Positions 10,883 through 22,857 of a stretch of 64,000 nucleotides of DNA are shown here, in pieces. Source of the DNA: Oikopleura dioica. Taxonomy: Eukaryota > Chordata > Appendicularia > Copelata > Oikopleuridae. Each line of letters begins with the position of its first letter. Position 1 is the first letter of the stretch. Under the pieces are notes generated by a model. The model was not told the DNA's origin and did no database searches. It saw only the letters and a list, made by a program, of their open reading frames with translations. Both the position numbers and the translations under genes were made by a program. The stretch is taken from assembly GCA_907165135.1 (NCBI GenBank), contig OU015569.1, positions 558,001 to 622,000 of the forward strand, given 5' to 3'.

Positions 10883-12556
10883 TCAGGCAGTGAAGGACTC
10901 GGCATTCTTCGACTTCCAGAGCGAGACCCGATGAATGTTATTTTCACGAAAGAAGGCGCATTTTCGCGTTGGACCAGCGCCGACTACTTCCCGATCGATC
11001 CCTCGCTTTCTAGCTGCAAAGCCAAGTTTCAATTCCGAAATTTGAAAACTTTCTTTCTCACCTTTCTGATTCGCCTCTTCTTCTTCGTTTTCGAACTCGT
11101 GCTCCCACTCCACTTCGGCACAGTTTTTCGCCATTGCTTCTGTCGCCGTTCCCCAAGAAAGCCGCGCGTATGTAGGAAGTCTAAAATTTTTGTTAAAAAA
11201 ATTTGTCGGTATTTCTGTCGCTGCGTCAATTTTCGCGCTGTCTTACCCAAAGACATGATCCAAATGTTGTCGAATCCAGTTTTTGGTTTTGGGATCTCCC
11301 GGGTATCCGGAGCCGACCTCGATGGATTTGTCCACGGCCGGCTCGACGTGGTCCCAGTTGTGCACCAACTTGTCGCGCGTCACTTTCGCCACGATGGAAG
11401 CAGCGCCGACGATCGGATAAGTCGCGTCGGCTTTGCTCTCAACTCTGATCGACAGCTGCGGGAAGAATCGAAGCAGCTTTTCCTGGTACTTCTCTGGCTT
11501 TCCAACTGTGTCCACGAATACTGCAAATTTTAGTTGACTAACAGGAAAAAACAGCAGTAACCAGGACACTCAGCCAATAACTAATTTGCAATTAACCATG
11601 AAACAAGAAGAATCGAGAATCCGAATCTTGCGGTTTCTAGCTGAAAAAGTAAAGAAGCCGCGCTTCGCGCGGCTTTCACACTTTTCTTTCTTGAAGCCGC
11701 AAGATTCTGCTTCTCGATTCTTCTTGTTTCATGGTTAATTGCAAATAAGTGATTCGCTGAGTGTCCCGATTATTTTGAAAAATGCTGGAATACAAAGTAT
11801 GAGGATGTGTTTACTAACCTTCTTTGACGTTAACTTTGTGGTGGTCGAGGACACGTCTGATCATGGAAATAGCTGTGTCGTGGGACATTTCGTTTAAATT
11901 GTACTTCGCTCTTCGGAGCATGGATTTGGAGATGTAGGCTGGCGGGAGGACGACGCCAGTGTAGCCGACCCACTTGCATTTGTCGATCGATTTGAGCATC
12001 CGTTCTCGGTCGATTTCCTCGAGCTGCTTGGAGTCGTTGGCGCCGATGTCGTCCCGCACTTTCTGGTGCTCGCCTAAATTTCACAGTTCCGGAGTTTGCT
12101 TGAGCTAATTTGAGCTCACTGATGACACAGAAGGCGGCGGAGTAGACCATTGGGCCGTTTACTGGTCCGCGGCCTGCTTCGTCGATTCCAAGGCAGTATT
12201 CTTCTGATTTGTCTGAAAAAGAGCTTTCGCGAATTCGAAAATGGGATAATTTGGAATTTTATAAAATGGCGAAAGTTGCGAAAACCGTTCCTAACCCATC
12301 GGGAACAAAATCGAACAACTGAAGCTCTAGCGAATCGGCAACTTGAGTGTTGGATCCAGATTCTGGAATGAAATCTTCGTCGTCCAGAGCTTCCAGTTTT
12401 TCTGAAGCTCCGTCTTTTCCTTTTTGACGGCTTTCTTTTTCGGCGGCATTCTGAAAAGAAAAATGGAAAAAAGAAGTTTGAACGGAATTGGTTTATAACA
12501 ACGTGCAGTCGGGTGCGTTGATTAGTTGCATATTGTTGATACTGTAAGGAAAGCAT
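10883..12556 (-). CDS. RNASEH2A: Ribonuclease H2 catalytic subunit A
   Basis: Catalytic subunit of nuclear RNase H2, which cleaves RNA in RNA:DNA hybrids and single ribonucleotides in DNA. Exons: 12503-12556 (tentative, gives MLSLQYQQYA...), 12291-12450, 12120-12212, 11819-12073, 11247-11520, 11062-11180, 10883-11013. Type 2 motifs are present: GIDEAGRGPVNGPMVY with the catalytic Asp-Glu pair, ANDSKQLEEIDRER, MLRRAKYNLNEMSHDTA, the third acidic site in ESKADATYPIVGAASI, and GSGYPGDPKTKNWI with the fourth. The aromatic-basic C-terminal end resembles the PIP-box end of animal homologues. The second intron (12213-12290) starts GA (TTAG/GAACGG); no GT donor gives the right frame. The first exon is the least certain part. 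Confidence 0.92.
11570..11765. repeat. Hairpin repeat in RNase H2A intron
   Basis: Arms read TTTGCAATTAACCATGAAAC and its complement, with GAAGAATCGAGAA near each inner end and a GCCGCGCTTCGCGCGGC core at about 11,656-11,674. GT-AG intron 11,521-11,818 is mostly this element. Confidence 0.8.
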
Positions 12557-14047
12557 TTGTACTGAAAAGAAAGAGCGGAGGCTGAAGCAAGGTTGAGTTG
12601 AAAACACGATGCTTTCAAAAAAGTAAGTGCACGAGCTTGTGTTTTTCAGTTTTGGTTTTCAGGGCGTACACTTGGTAAAAGACGATTCTCTCTTTTGAAA
12701 ATAGAGAAATTTAAAAATACAAACTTGATTTTTTTTTTTTGAACTTTAAAGAATCCGAAAAGTATTGATGATTCAGGTGAAGATTTATTGGTTTCTCTTT
12801 TTTTGTATGACATGCAAAATTATTAATCAGAAATAAATGAATCCTACTTTTTTGGGGGAAAGTTAGCACTAGAAAGAGGAGATTCCTAGGATGGGGGTAG
12901 GGCAAAAACTGGGGGTCCTGGGGGATGGTGGGGTTGGCTCAACGATGAACAAAATAAAGGTCTCTGATTGGATCAGAGAGCCATCCTCCCTCTCCCCCAA
13001 TTGCCGAGCCGGTGGATTTGCCCCCATAGGTAAATACTCTTTGTTGATTTCAACAAGTTATTTCTTTGAATTTTTAGACTTAGAAAAAGGCCTAAAAGGG
13101 AAAATAAAAAGCGAGAATAAATAAAATAAAAGTTCAAGGAGTTTTTCAAAAGTGCATTATTCCAGAAAGTGAGTTTAGTTTGATTTTGATTTAGTAAAAG
13201 GTATATTTTGTAGATTAAATGAAAACACCTTGATGCGCCGCAGGTGGCAGAAAATAAATATATAAAGAAATGATTCGATGAAGACTGAGAAGGGAACTTG
13301 AAACAGGGAGAACTTGAACATAAGAAAAATCAACAAAGAAGAATAGAAGTTATCTGTTGCGCTGAATTGAATAAGAACACGAAAAGGGAAAACGCTCCGT
13401 TCCCGGGCTGAGTTGGATTTTTGAGCTGAGCTGGCTCAAAACACGCCTCAGCTCAAGCTCGAACTGAGAGGGCTCAAGCTGAGCTAGCTCAAAACCTAGC
13501 TAAGCTAGAATTGAGCTGGCTCAGATAGCTCAGCTCAGAGGAAATAGAAATCAAATTGAGCCAGCTCAAGAAAAGCTGCCTAATTTTTCGTCCGTCCGAG
13601 CTCTGCTACCTGAGCTCGCTCGAATCGAGCTGAGCTGTTTTTGAGCTATCTCGGGTTGAGCTGGCCTAATTTGAGTTTGAGCTTAGCCGCATTTCATCGG
13701 GGCTCAGCTAGCTTAGCTGGAAAAATATAACTCTGAGCAGGTTTATCGACATCTGAGAATCAACATTTCGAGTATCCCTTCTTTCCAAAGGATGGAAAAC
13801 TAAGTGAGCGGTGATTGGAATAAAAAAATGATGATCAGAAATCGTAAAAGAGGCGTTTTTTCTTCAAAGTAGGACACTGAGTCGGGCGATTGGCAAAATG
13901 ACATCCAGTGGACTGTAATTATTTACAACGGTTTTGGCGGCTAGTGGCAGGAGCGCGGATTTATTTTTTGTGTAAGTGAATTTTAAAGAAAGACTTTCCA
14001 CGTGACGTAGCATGGATTACGGAAAGCAGGACTTTCAGAACGGGAAT
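12557..14047. other. Gene-poor spacer between RNASEH2A and MRTF
   Basis: No supported gene is seen. 13,415-13,740 is a degenerate run rich in GAGCTGAGCTGGCTC-like words on both strands. The remainder is AT-rich and probably includes the RNASEH2A promoter and the 3' end of the MRTF transcript. Confidence 0.5.
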
Positions 14048-17000
14048 TTAACTAATTGCAGAGAATAAGTCGGAGTCGGGCTGCATCAAATCGGGCGGCA
14101 GAGGTTCGTAACTTTGGAAGTCAGGTCGCGAGTCCAGATTCAGCCAATCCAACTCGTCCGATTTCAGGTTCTCGTTCGTATGTGCTTTTTGGGACAGCGA
14201 CTTTTAACATCAATAATGGCTAAGGTGGGGAAAAGCTGGAAGGGGGAGGGGGTTCGCAAGACCGCCATTGGCTGAGGCAAAATATAATGGCTTCTGATTG
14301 GCTTCGAAGGCCCTTGAAACTCACAAAAATATATTAATATCTCAAAAGCTTAGTTTGATTTTAACTTTTTGAAAAATCAACAAAAACACAAATCCATTAA
14401 AGAATTCGTTAATTTCCCCTGATTCTAGAAACTCAAATATTTGAGCGAGTCGAAAATCTCTAGAATCAGTTGAATTTTAAATTCAGTTATGAAATCACTT
14501 CTGCCCAGGTATTTGCTGCAACAATCGGAAATTTGAGTTTTAATTTTCATCAGAAAGTAAGTTTGACTTCAGTTTTTCGATCTGCGTCTGAAAATTTCTT
14601 ATAGAAAAAATCAAAATTTACAAAAGCAAAATGAGAATCAAAAACTTTCTAGAACAGTTCACTATTTTAAACTCGGGATCTTGATTTTTCCATAAGAAAT
14701 TTTCAGACGCAGATCGAAAAACTGAAGTCAAACTTACTTTTTGATGAAGATTAAAGCTCAAATTTCCGATTATTGCAGAAAATACCTGGGCAGAAGTGAT
14801 TTCATAACTGAATTTGAAATTCAACTGATTCTAGAGATTTTTTGCTTGTTCAATTATTTTAGTTTCTAGAATGAGAGGAAATGAGGGAATTCTGAGTTGG
14901 GTTTCAGTTTCGGTTACTTTTGTAGTAGATAGTCCCGCGTTCCTGAGGCTAGCTGCTGCAAGTTCTGCGTGTGCGAGTGATCGTAGTGCGAGTTGGCCAT
15001 CGACACGATCGGGGGCTGCTGTTGAATATGGCTTGGGTTGCCGTTGGGCAGCGATTGCATGTTGCAGTAGCGAGCGTTCGAGTTTTGACTTGGGTGGTGC
15101 TGGTTTTGGACTTGGCTTGGATTTGAAGACTTGGCTGTTGTGTCAGGTTGGGGAGCGTTGAATGGCGCCGTCTGGAAGAGCAGCTTGTCCAGTTCCATCG
15201 AGGGCGTCTCTTCTGACTGCGGAGCTACCCGCCGCGCTGCGGCTGGTGGGACAGGTTGTTCTCGTGCTTCAGGTTGAACGACTGGAGGCCGAACATCGAC
15301 GAGTCGGAACTTTAGCAAAATTAAGTTAGCAATGGTTGATTGTCAAATTTCTAAACAGGTTGGCGAGTCTAAGAGCGCGTTCTTACCGGGGCTGACTGTC
15401 GAAGAACTGTTTCATGGCGATGGCGTGGGTCGGTGTGGGGAGGTGATGGACGTCGGGGGCGGAGACGGGGATCGACGAAGGCAGACTCGTGCAAATCTCC
15501 ATCGGCGTCGGATTGACGCTCGAGCGGTTGTTGTTGCCGCTGTTCTGCAGGTTCTGGATCATTTCTTCCTGGCGCTTGATGGTTTCCTGCATCTCGCGCA
15601 TTTTCTTCTGCATTTCGCAGTGCTCCGGCGAGCTCTTCTTGCCGAAGTGGCCCATGAGCCGCTCTACCAAAGCATCTTTAGAGCCCGAAACCGACAAGCC
15701 GTTTTTTCGACAGAAATCTTTCAACGCTGCCAAAAAAGAAGAACATCAATGTCAACGATCATGCAAAAGGGAGAATCCCTACCTTTGACTTTGTACTCGT
15801 TGCGGCGCTCTGGATCGAAGCGCTGCTGCTCTTTGGGACGCAGACTGTCGACCAAGGGCGGCGGAGTCGGCGGCACTTGGTTGTGGGGAGGCGGCGGCAC
15901 CAGCTTCGCGTTCACCACGTGGAAAGTCGCCTGAAATTCTAGTGTGAAATCTAGTAACAAAGCTTTCTTCAAAAGAAGAAGATCTGGGATGAGCTGGCTT
16001 AGAAAATTTGTGTCTACTAATACTTATTCGACATTTCTAGACATTCATAGACATTTATGAATATTTGTAGACATTTTAAGATATCTGCAGATATCTACGA
16101 ACATTTATAGACATCTTTAAATGTTTGAAAATGTCCCTGAAGTTAGTCACATTAGTCGAAATTACAAGTCAGTTTTAAGAGTCGCACACATCTTACTCTA
16201 ACATTTGGAGAAGGCTGGGGCGAAGGGGCCATGATTTTGTTCCTCTGTTGGATCTCGCGCATGAGCTGGTCGCCGATGGCTTGGGGAGCGGGGAGGATCA
16301 GCGGCGAGCGTTCGTTCTTTCCGAAGCTCTGTTGCAGCATCGGATCGAAGCTCTCCTTCGGCTTCGACTGCTCGATGTGTTGCTGAAGATTATCCATCTA
16401 AGATCAAGATTTTAAGCCTTTTTCTCTTTCCAGAGCGGTTTTAACCTCTAAGAGCAGCTGTTGCTGGCGCAGGCGATCCTCGTACGACTCTTGAGTTGTC
16501 GACTGAAACAAAAATGTAAAGAAAAACTCGAAAATGGGGCTTTACTTTGATAGATTCTTTCTTGGTCTTGTTTTCGGCGGGCGAGTAGACGTGGAACTTG
16601 AACTTCGAGCGCTTGTGCATCTTTTGGGTTTGCTTTCTAGAGCAGCGGCTATCACCGATGCGCGATGACGGGCGCGAGCTAAGAGCAATTATTACTATTT
16701 TGGCGATTTCGAGACATTTATTTCTGATATTTTCTTCGAGTAGTGTTACCTTTGGTTGAAGTCGAAATCGCTGTCGAAATTGAGGCTCTGTCCTGGAGGC
16801 GAGCCGCCCGGGGAGTCGCCGAACGTCTGCTCGGTGAAGTAGTTGTCGTGGATCTTTTGCTTGATGCTTTCGTCGACTGGAAGAATGTTGCGCTGGATGA
16901 GCTCGATCGGGCCCGGACGCGAGCCGATCTTCATGTTCAGCTGGTCCTGGAGCTGCGCGCGCTGCAGATTCTTCTGCGAGTTCGCCAGCGATGGGCTCAC

Positions 17001-17616
17001 ATTGTTGTCTTCCAGAATGTGATACTAAAATCGTCGTCAGAAATAGTCGTTTTGAAAAGAAGAAAAACCTCGATTAGCGTTTTTCGATCGGGGCGCTGGG
17101 CGATCTTGTTTTTCAAATAGTCTTCCGTTTTTCTTCTTGCCAGGCATTTGCTTTCATAGAAATGGCTTGGAGGCGTTTTCGGCGCTAGAAACGTTGATTT
17201 TTCGAAGATAAAATGAACATACGTGGCAGAATCCCGTGTTGTTGAAGAGTCATTGGGTCCCGTCTAGTGAGAAGTCCGCGTTCGAGCGCTAGAATCAATT
17301 AAGGGAGCTAGAACCTAATTTAAGTTTTTACCTTGGCGGCGCTGGCCCATCGGGCCCAGGTCGTGAATGATGTCGCAACCCATCATGTCTTCTGATGAGT
17401 CCCTTTTAACGATTTTAAACTGGGGCTAGAAATCATCTCGCCAAACGCATATGAACAAGGTCACATACGCACAATTTTAAGGATGAACAAGGCCACCTTC
17501 TATTTTCTTCCAAGGGAATTTAAAAACCGTTGCCTGATTTGTTGGTCGAGCTTTGCGCCCGAGAGAGAGTCCAGAGGCGTCTGAGAATGATACCCTCCCA
17601 AATGTGATGAGTCCAT
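14048..17616 (-). CDS. MRTF: Myocardin-related transcription factor (RPEL-SAP coactivator)
   Basis: Actin-regulated coactivator of SRF: RPEL motifs hold G-actin, and release lets it enter the nucleus. Exons seen: 17553-17616 (tentative), 17332-17425, 17223-17288, 17069-17184, 16750-17024, 16546-16678, 16446-16502, 16197-16397, 15783-15930, 15387-15726, about 14930-15312, 14048-14200. RPEL-like units in order: RRDPMTLQQHGILP, AQRPDRKTLIE, SRPGPIELIQRNILP. Then comes the FKFHVYSPAE motif, a SAP domain (LKDFCRKNGLSVSGSKDALVERL), a coiled coil (EMQKKMREMQETIKRQEEM), and an acidic end with ELDWLNL and PDSDLFSAIS resembling a transactivation domain. The first exon boundary is unclear. The frame in 15,210-15,312 and the last splice do not agree, so an indel or unrecognised intron is likely there. 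Confidence 0.83.
14405..14880. repeat. Long inverted repeat in MRTF intron
   Basis: Arms of roughly 200 bp (about 14,413-14,605 and 14,690-14,875) are near-exact complements, with strings such as TTTTTCGATCTGCGTCTG and GATTCTAGA. No coding sequence is seen. It occupies the 0.7-kb intron before the last MRTF exon. Confidence 0.8.
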
Positions 17617-18044
17617 TTTCAATTTTGAAGTCTAATAGTTCTGAAAAGTGCAAATGTCATTATCGACCGTAATGAATGTTTTTCTTTGAATACATAAATG
17701 TGTGCTGTGTAAGAATAGGAAATATTAGCAGGTCTGAATTTCGGAATTTCTGCATTTCTGAAATCGTCAGTCGACCGAAATCAGCATCGACGTCATTTTT
17801 TTTTGTTGCTTCAAAAGAAAAAAGTGCGCAGAAAGAGTCAATCGAATGGAAAAGTCGGAAATATGATCCTTTTTTCCGCTTTTAGCTTTCTATTTCAGAA
17901 TATTTTTTGATAGAGCATTTTTTCGCGAGTCCAAAATAGAAACGAAGCACTTGAAATGGAAAAAAGGGACGAAACGAAAATGGCACATGTGAAAACGTTG
18001 CCTTGCGAGGAAAAAGAGAAGGAAACTTTCGGAACTTTTAGTTT
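17617..18044. other. Spacer between ENPP and MRTF
   Basis: AT-rich, with no supported gene. On the minus strand it should hold the end of the ENPP transcript and the promoter of MRTF. Confidence 0.4.
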
Positions 18045-19769
18045 TTAGCTGAGTCCGCGATATTGAATATTTGATTGGTCTTGGTCTTGGAGGAGGGTGA
18101 GCGGCTTCCACTTCCAGAACTGTTGGTAGATGGCGTAGACGATCACCAAAAGGATGAAGAAGGAAAACAGCACGCCCATCGCGATAGGTAGGGCTAGGTC
18201 CAGCGGGCGCACTGAAAATCGAATATGAAATAAGAGGACTTGAGTTTAACTTACCGAGATAGGCATGTAATTCAGCGAGAGAGCCATTATTGGGCGCTGG
18301 CTCGACACCGAGGAGGAAGCAGCAGAGCGGATAGAGGTCCAAGTTCGTGAACGGTTCTTGCTCTTCTCTTTTGTTCGCGAAGTCGGGTCCTCTAGCGAAG
18401 AAGATCGGATGCATGTCTGCAGAGTGCGGGTCGAAGCCGTGCATTCCCAGCAATCCGTAATTCGACTAAAACAACTTTAAATCAACTTTGCTTCATTTTT
18501 GAACTGACGAATTTGTTGCCTGTCTTTCCCCAGTCGTCTTCGGAGTAGACGATGGCGTAGCCGACTTCTGAGGAGAGCCAGATATCTTGAATTCGGTCGT
18601 TGTTCGAGTAATACAGATCGGCGGGGATCTCTTCTTTCAGCCACACTTTCAAATTTGGATCTTTCAGGTCAACCAGTCGCTATTTTTTGTTTGTGAAAAT
18701 GGCGTTGCAAGTTTTCGTACCTGGTACAAGAGTTCTTTCACAGAGTCATTCTTTGGCGCGATTCCGGCGTTGCAGTCGTACCCGTACGAGTTGTCGATGT
18801 CGATGAGTTCCATAAAGTCTTCGACGCGATCCAGAGTGATGATTTTCTCCTTGGACATCGTCGCCATTCCGTGATCGGCAGTGACGATGATGTTCGTTTT
18901 CCAAAAGATCGTTCTTTTCCAGCTGCTGGATCAAGTAGCCAAAGACGTTGTTCAGCCTAAATAAAATTTATTGATTTCCTGAGTTCAGAAAAACTGCGTA
19001 GCCTGTGTAGAAACCTGAGTAAGTGTCCTAAAATACCTTCAAACTCTTTCACGATCCTGACTCAGGTATCTACTCAGGTCCCCGAGGCAAAAATATACGT
19101 ACTCTTCTAGCTTGTCGTTGACTTCCTGGCTATCGGGGCCATACTTGTGTCCAGTTGCGTCAGGCTCTTCGAAGTAAAGTAAGCCAAGAGTAACGTCTTC
19201 GTACTGCAGCTGCTCAACGATCGTGTCTACCCGCGACATGAAGGGTTTGGAAGCATTGAAGGCCTCCCAATAAGTCGGCAGCTGCGATTTGAGCTCCGAG
19301 CCTACCCAGAACTGCACCGCCGACTTGTGGCCAGCCTTTTGGTTGGTTTTCCAAATCGGTTCACCGCCCCAAAACTCGGGGATTCGTTCCAAGACGAAGT
19401 GTTGTGGTAGTCGAAGCGCTTCCCAGTTTTCGGGTCTTTGAACTTGTTGGCCACGATTCCGTGCGACTCCTCGTGGAGACCCGTCACCATTGTCCAGTGA
19501 TTCGGGAAAGTTTGCGTTTGGAACTGATTCGTCATCCACTACAAAACAGATGAAATAGGGGTCCCCAGTTGTGGTGCTATTCTAACCTTTGCCCGGACTC
19601 CTTGATCAATAAAGTCGTGAAAGTGTTTCAAATCGAGCTGGTCGCGGTTCAAATAGTCCCAGCGAAAGCCATCCATTGAAATCATCAGCAGCTTGCTTCC
19701 GACATGTCTGGTGATTTTCGCGCTCGCAAGTGATAAGCAAATGCTACTTATCAAATAAACCGACTTCAT
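18045..19769 (-). CDS. ENPP: ENPP4/5-like ectonucleotide phosphodiesterase
   Basis: Type I membrane phosphodiesterase that hydrolyses nucleotide or lipid phosphodiesters outside the cell. Exons: 19587-19769, 19103-19538, 18721-18956, 18509-18679, 18255-18465, 18045-18211. Signal peptide MKSVYLISSICLSLASA; metal and nucleophile motifs SMDGFRWDYL, TFPNHWTMVTGL (catalytic Thr) and TADHGM; GMHGFDPHSADMHPIF near the end of the catalytic domain; then a transmembrane helix (MGVLFSFFILLVIVYAIY) and a short tail. This layout fits ENPP4/5 rather than ENPP1-3. Two single-base breaks interrupt conserved sequence: near 19,395 (in a run of four C, base missing) and near 18,905 (in CTTTTGGAAAAC, base extra). 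Everything else is conserved, so I favour sequence errors, but a recent pseudogene is possible. Confidence 0.87.
18995..19085. mobile_element. CTGAGTCAGG-family MITE in ENPP intron
   Basis: GCCTGTGTAGAAACCTGAGT and CCTGACTCAGGTATCTACTC are inverted ends around a short AT-rich middle. It makes up most of the 146-bp intron 18,957-19,102. Confidence 0.8.
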
Positions 19770-19997
19770 TTTTCGCCGTTTTTTGTTATAAAATTGGCAT
19801 CTGAAAAGAATCGGATTGAAAAAGAGGTTATTTTCCTAATCGTTCGTTGCCCAGAATCTGACGCAGATAAGTTGCAAATTACAGTTGCACGAGTCAAATA
19901 GCACGAGAAAATTTTAGATAGTCCGGCATCCCACAAGTCACTTATTGCTAATTTTTGAATACTTTTTTAGAAAAAACGCACACTCTTTTAAATTAAT

Positions 19998-21321
19998 CTA
20001 CAACTTCTCCACCGCGGCCACGTACGCCTTCAACGACTTCCCATGCTTCTTCGGGTCGACACAAAGAGCAGCAGATACAACTGCGAAATCGGCAACTGTC
20101 ACTTCTTTTCCGCAAACAAACTAATTCAAAAACGATTTCGGAAAATGGAAAAGTGTGGTTTTACCTTATTTTTGGAGAGATGGGCGTCTAAAGATTTCAG
20201 CTGGGCCATTCGCTCTTTCACCGCCGTGTTTGGGTCCGAAATGAGATCGGCTAGGTCCAGCCAGTTTTCAACTGAAACTTCGTTTGCTCCCTGAATGTAT
20301 CAATTATTGTGATTACTTCTTTTTTGGGCTGGGATTCGGAGCAAATTGATAATTTAGAAATGTGAATCGCCGAATCGTAAATAGGGGTGTCACAATGTTA
20401 ATTTTACCGTTTCTGGGTAGATATCCAAGAGCTTTCCGAAAAATCGCGAGACATTTCCAATTCCCGAAACTGTAGCGCCGCGGACTGAAATTGTCGTCTC
20501 CGGGACAGCAGTAGTGTAGATGACTGTGAGCACGACTTGGCCGGTGGTCTTGCCCTGGTTGGGCGTCGCTTTGAAGATTTGACAGTCGCAGCCAGTGGCA
20601 CTCGAGTGGACCAGCGTCTTGACTTCGACTTTAACGCGGTTCGCCAGTTGATCGCACATTTTCGAAAGACCTGGAAATTCAGATTTTTAATTACAATTCT
20701 AATTTATTTTGCCACAGCTAAACAGCCAACGCTCTTTTTTTCAATATGTGTGCAAATCCTGAGTCAGGGTTCCAAGAGAACTGAAGTAAAAAGCCGCGAA
20801 ATGGCTTTAACAAAATGACCATTTTACTCTTTTTTTTTCTCAAAATTTACTTTGAAACCCTGACTCAGTCTTCTCACTCAGGTTTCTGAGCCGAGATTTT
20901 TAACTCCATCAAAAATATTAGTTTTGCTCCTTTAAAAAAGTCGTATTTCAGAAATTTTCACCTGTGGGGATGCATTGCGATGGATTGATTTTCATAACAA
21001 TATCGAGGGGCTTCGATTTTTCGATGAATTTGACGCCGTTGTTCGATTTCGGAATAGTAGCTGCGCTCTTTGAAAGCACGCTCATTACTGTGTTCACTCG
21101 CGAGCTAGAAAGGGTTGATAGGTGCTGCTGGAAGTTGCCTTTTCTCACCTGAGAGAGTTAAGCTTGTCGAAGAGCTCGTTCTGCTGGCTTTCGACGACTT
21201 CGAGGTCGAGAGGAGCTGCGTCCGCCTGCGCGATGCTCTGGATCGGCGCCACTTTGTACATTATCTCTTTGTCCTCGATGCTGTACTGCTGGAGCACTGG
21301 TGCGATCTTATACATGGCCAT
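19998..21321 (-). CDS. AIMP2: AIMP2 (p38), multisynthetase complex scaffold
   Basis: Scaffold of the cytosolic multi-tRNA synthetase complex. Exons: 21149-21321, 20962-21104, 20408-20670, 20165-20290, 19998-20120, all GT-AG. The N-terminus (MAMYKIAPVLQQYS ... IMYKVAPIQ) has the doubled MY(K/R)-type motif that binds lysyl-tRNA synthetase in known AIMP2. A helical or leucine-rich segment follows (VVESQQNELFDKLNSL, RVNTVMSVLSKSAA), then a GST-like C-terminal domain with SGIGNVSRFFGKLLDIYP and VTVADFAVVSAAL. Length, about 275 residues, is a little shorter than human (320). Identity is inferred from motif order, because overall similarity is modest. It sits 112 bp downstream of an unknown gene on the same strand. 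Confidence 0.72.
20745..20898. mobile_element. CTGAGTCAGG-family MITE in AIMP2 intron
   Basis: Left GTGTGCAAATCCTGAGTCAG, right CCTGACTCAGTCTTCTCACTC then TTTCTGAGCC, with a partial AAGCCGCGAAATGGCTTT core. It fills intron 20,671-20,961. Confidence 0.75.
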
Positions 21322-21433
21322 TCTAGTTCGGAAAGGGTCAAGAAGTTGTTAGAGGAGGCAGGGCTGAGATTGAAGCTGGCGCGGCAGAAAGAATTTTTCA
21401 AAAAAAAAGACAATCTTCTTGAAATGGAATTCT

Positions 21434-22213
21434 TCAAAAGTCGCGTCTTCTCTTCCCGCCGTGGTTCTGTTCGTTCCTATTCTGGCCGCGGTAGTTTCCG
21501 CGATTGTTCGCGCGTCCCTTCGCCGGATTCCAGGGCTTCACGATCGGCGGCTTCATCGTGTACTCGGCCATTTGGACGCACTCTTTCATAAGTGCATCCC
21601 GCTCCGGGTGAAATCGATACGGATATTTTGCTTCTGAATCGATTTTACGAACGGGTCACGAGGAAAAGAGCATAAACAACCGCTGAGGATAAAATTAATG
21701 GAATAAATTTTTAAATGATTTTTTCGCTGAAATTAAACTTTTTTTTATATTTAACGAGATTTGGATTATTGATCAAAAATGACTGAAAATACGGTACCCA
21801 TTTGAACGGCGAAATATTTCTGAGGGGTCTCCATTCTAACGGATTAGATATTACTCAATAGAGTCCCCTTTTTAACGTATTTTCTAGCAACAACTTTTCA
21901 GATAATCCGTTAAAAAGGGGACCCTATTGAGGAACATTGAATCTTTTAGAATAAGGGCCCCATCAGAAATACATAATCCGTTAAAATGGGTCCTGTATAT
22001 TAATTTTGACTTACCCCAGTTGGTCGGCTCTCTCTGTCTTTGGAGCTGTTCTGTTCCGTTTTCTGGGGATGAGTTTTTGGATTCTGAGTTGTCCTCGTTG
22101 TCTGAGCCAGTTTGCGATTCTTGAGCTGAGCTTTGGGAGCGATTTCCTTGTGACTGCGTGGACTCGGATTCTTCCGACGAGGAGAGGCTGTTTGATTCAC
22201 TCGACTCGCTCAT
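21434..22213 (-). CDS. Unknown small nuclear-type protein (Ser/Glu-rich, RG-rich end)
   Basis: Two exons, 22015-22213 and 21434-21634, joined in phase across a 380-bp GT-AG intron, give about 132 residues. The first half is a low-complexity Ser/Glu/Gln run (MSESSESNSLSSSEESES...). The second has a more ordered segment (YPYRFHPERDALMKECVQM, TMKPPIVKPWNP), then RANNRGNYRGQNR and a basic GGKRRRDF end that could be a nuclear signal. I do not recognise the family. The conserved-looking middle segment is the best handle for a homology search. It lies 112 bp upstream of AIMP2 on the same strand. Confidence 0.65.
21795..22008. repeat. AACGGATTTT-family repeat
   Basis: Inverted copies around TCTAACGGATTAG and ATAATCCGTTAAAAAGGGGA, with GAGGGGTCTCC / GGGACCC words. 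Same family as at 6,590-6,890 and 29,525-29,665. It lies in the intron of the unknown gene. Confidence 0.7.
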
Positions 22214-22514
22214 TTTATCTGGATAATTTATCGTTGATTATTAATTTTCAACAACATCGAAAAAAAACATTTCAAAAGGAAGTTTCCCGGCGTGGAGCAA
22301 TAAATTTCTCAGGCGCAGTTCCCTGTTATGGGAAAATCGCCGCTGCGTTGGTACTTGAGTACTCCGGGAATCTCAGAATTTCGAGTATAAGTCTGATGAA
22401 AACAATTCGATACATACAGTGATGCAGCTATAATCTATAGCCTTTTATCGGATTTAATAATTTCCCTTTACAAATTGCAGTAAAACAAGAAAGTTTATAC
22501 AGAGTTCAATTTTT

Positions 22515-22857
22515 TTATTCCGCAAGATCGCTGGTATTCTTGCTGGCAGACTCTCTCCTTTCGCGGCTGTTTTCCAAGTCGTTCGTGATTTTTCTTCTAA
22601 TTTGGGCGATCTGGCCAGTCGGAAACCACCCATCGATCTTTGTGCATCTTTTCTTGGTTCCGATTTTTGAATAATTTTTTTTAGTTTATAAATTTAACCC
22701 ATGTTTAAAGAAGCCCCTTTCCCCTAGTAACGAGTACATTGATCGATAATTCACATGAAAAATAAGGTTCTAGGGCACGAAAGCTTCCCACCTTGGATAT
22801 TTCAAAAATTTGCCCTTCCGAAATGTACCAGCTGACATTGTCGCCTGCTCCCATCAT
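22515..22857 (-). CDS. Unknown 67-residue protein, divergent from myosin
   Basis: Two exons, 22792-22857 and 22515-22652, joined in phase over a 139-bp GT-AG intron, give MMGAGDNVSWYISEGQIF ... KRCTKIDGWFPTGQIAQI ... SASKNTSDLAE. I do not recognise it. The second half is highly charged and helical. Support: it is the only open reading on this strand with good splice sites (TCCAAG/GTGGGA, ACCAAG), and the stop codon overlaps an AATAAA signal (GGAATAAAAAAA at about 22,511-22,521). Its start is only 135 bp from the myosin start on the other strand, so both probably share a promoter region. It could be a small mitochondrial or nuclear protein; no localisation signal is clear. Confidence 0.55.

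Noticed and set aside
12609-12640. ATGCTTTCAAAAAAGTAAGTG as the first exon of a plus-strand gene
   Set aside because: A donor is present, but no downstream exon continues the frame.
12891-13124. Plus-strand frame MGVGQKLGVLGDGGVG
   Set aside because: Low-complexity start with no splice or domain support, in an AT-rich spacer.
13415-13740. AGCT-rich stretch as a coding or regulatory array
   Set aside because: Units vary in length and sequence and lack a stable period; it looks like decayed low-complexity DNA.
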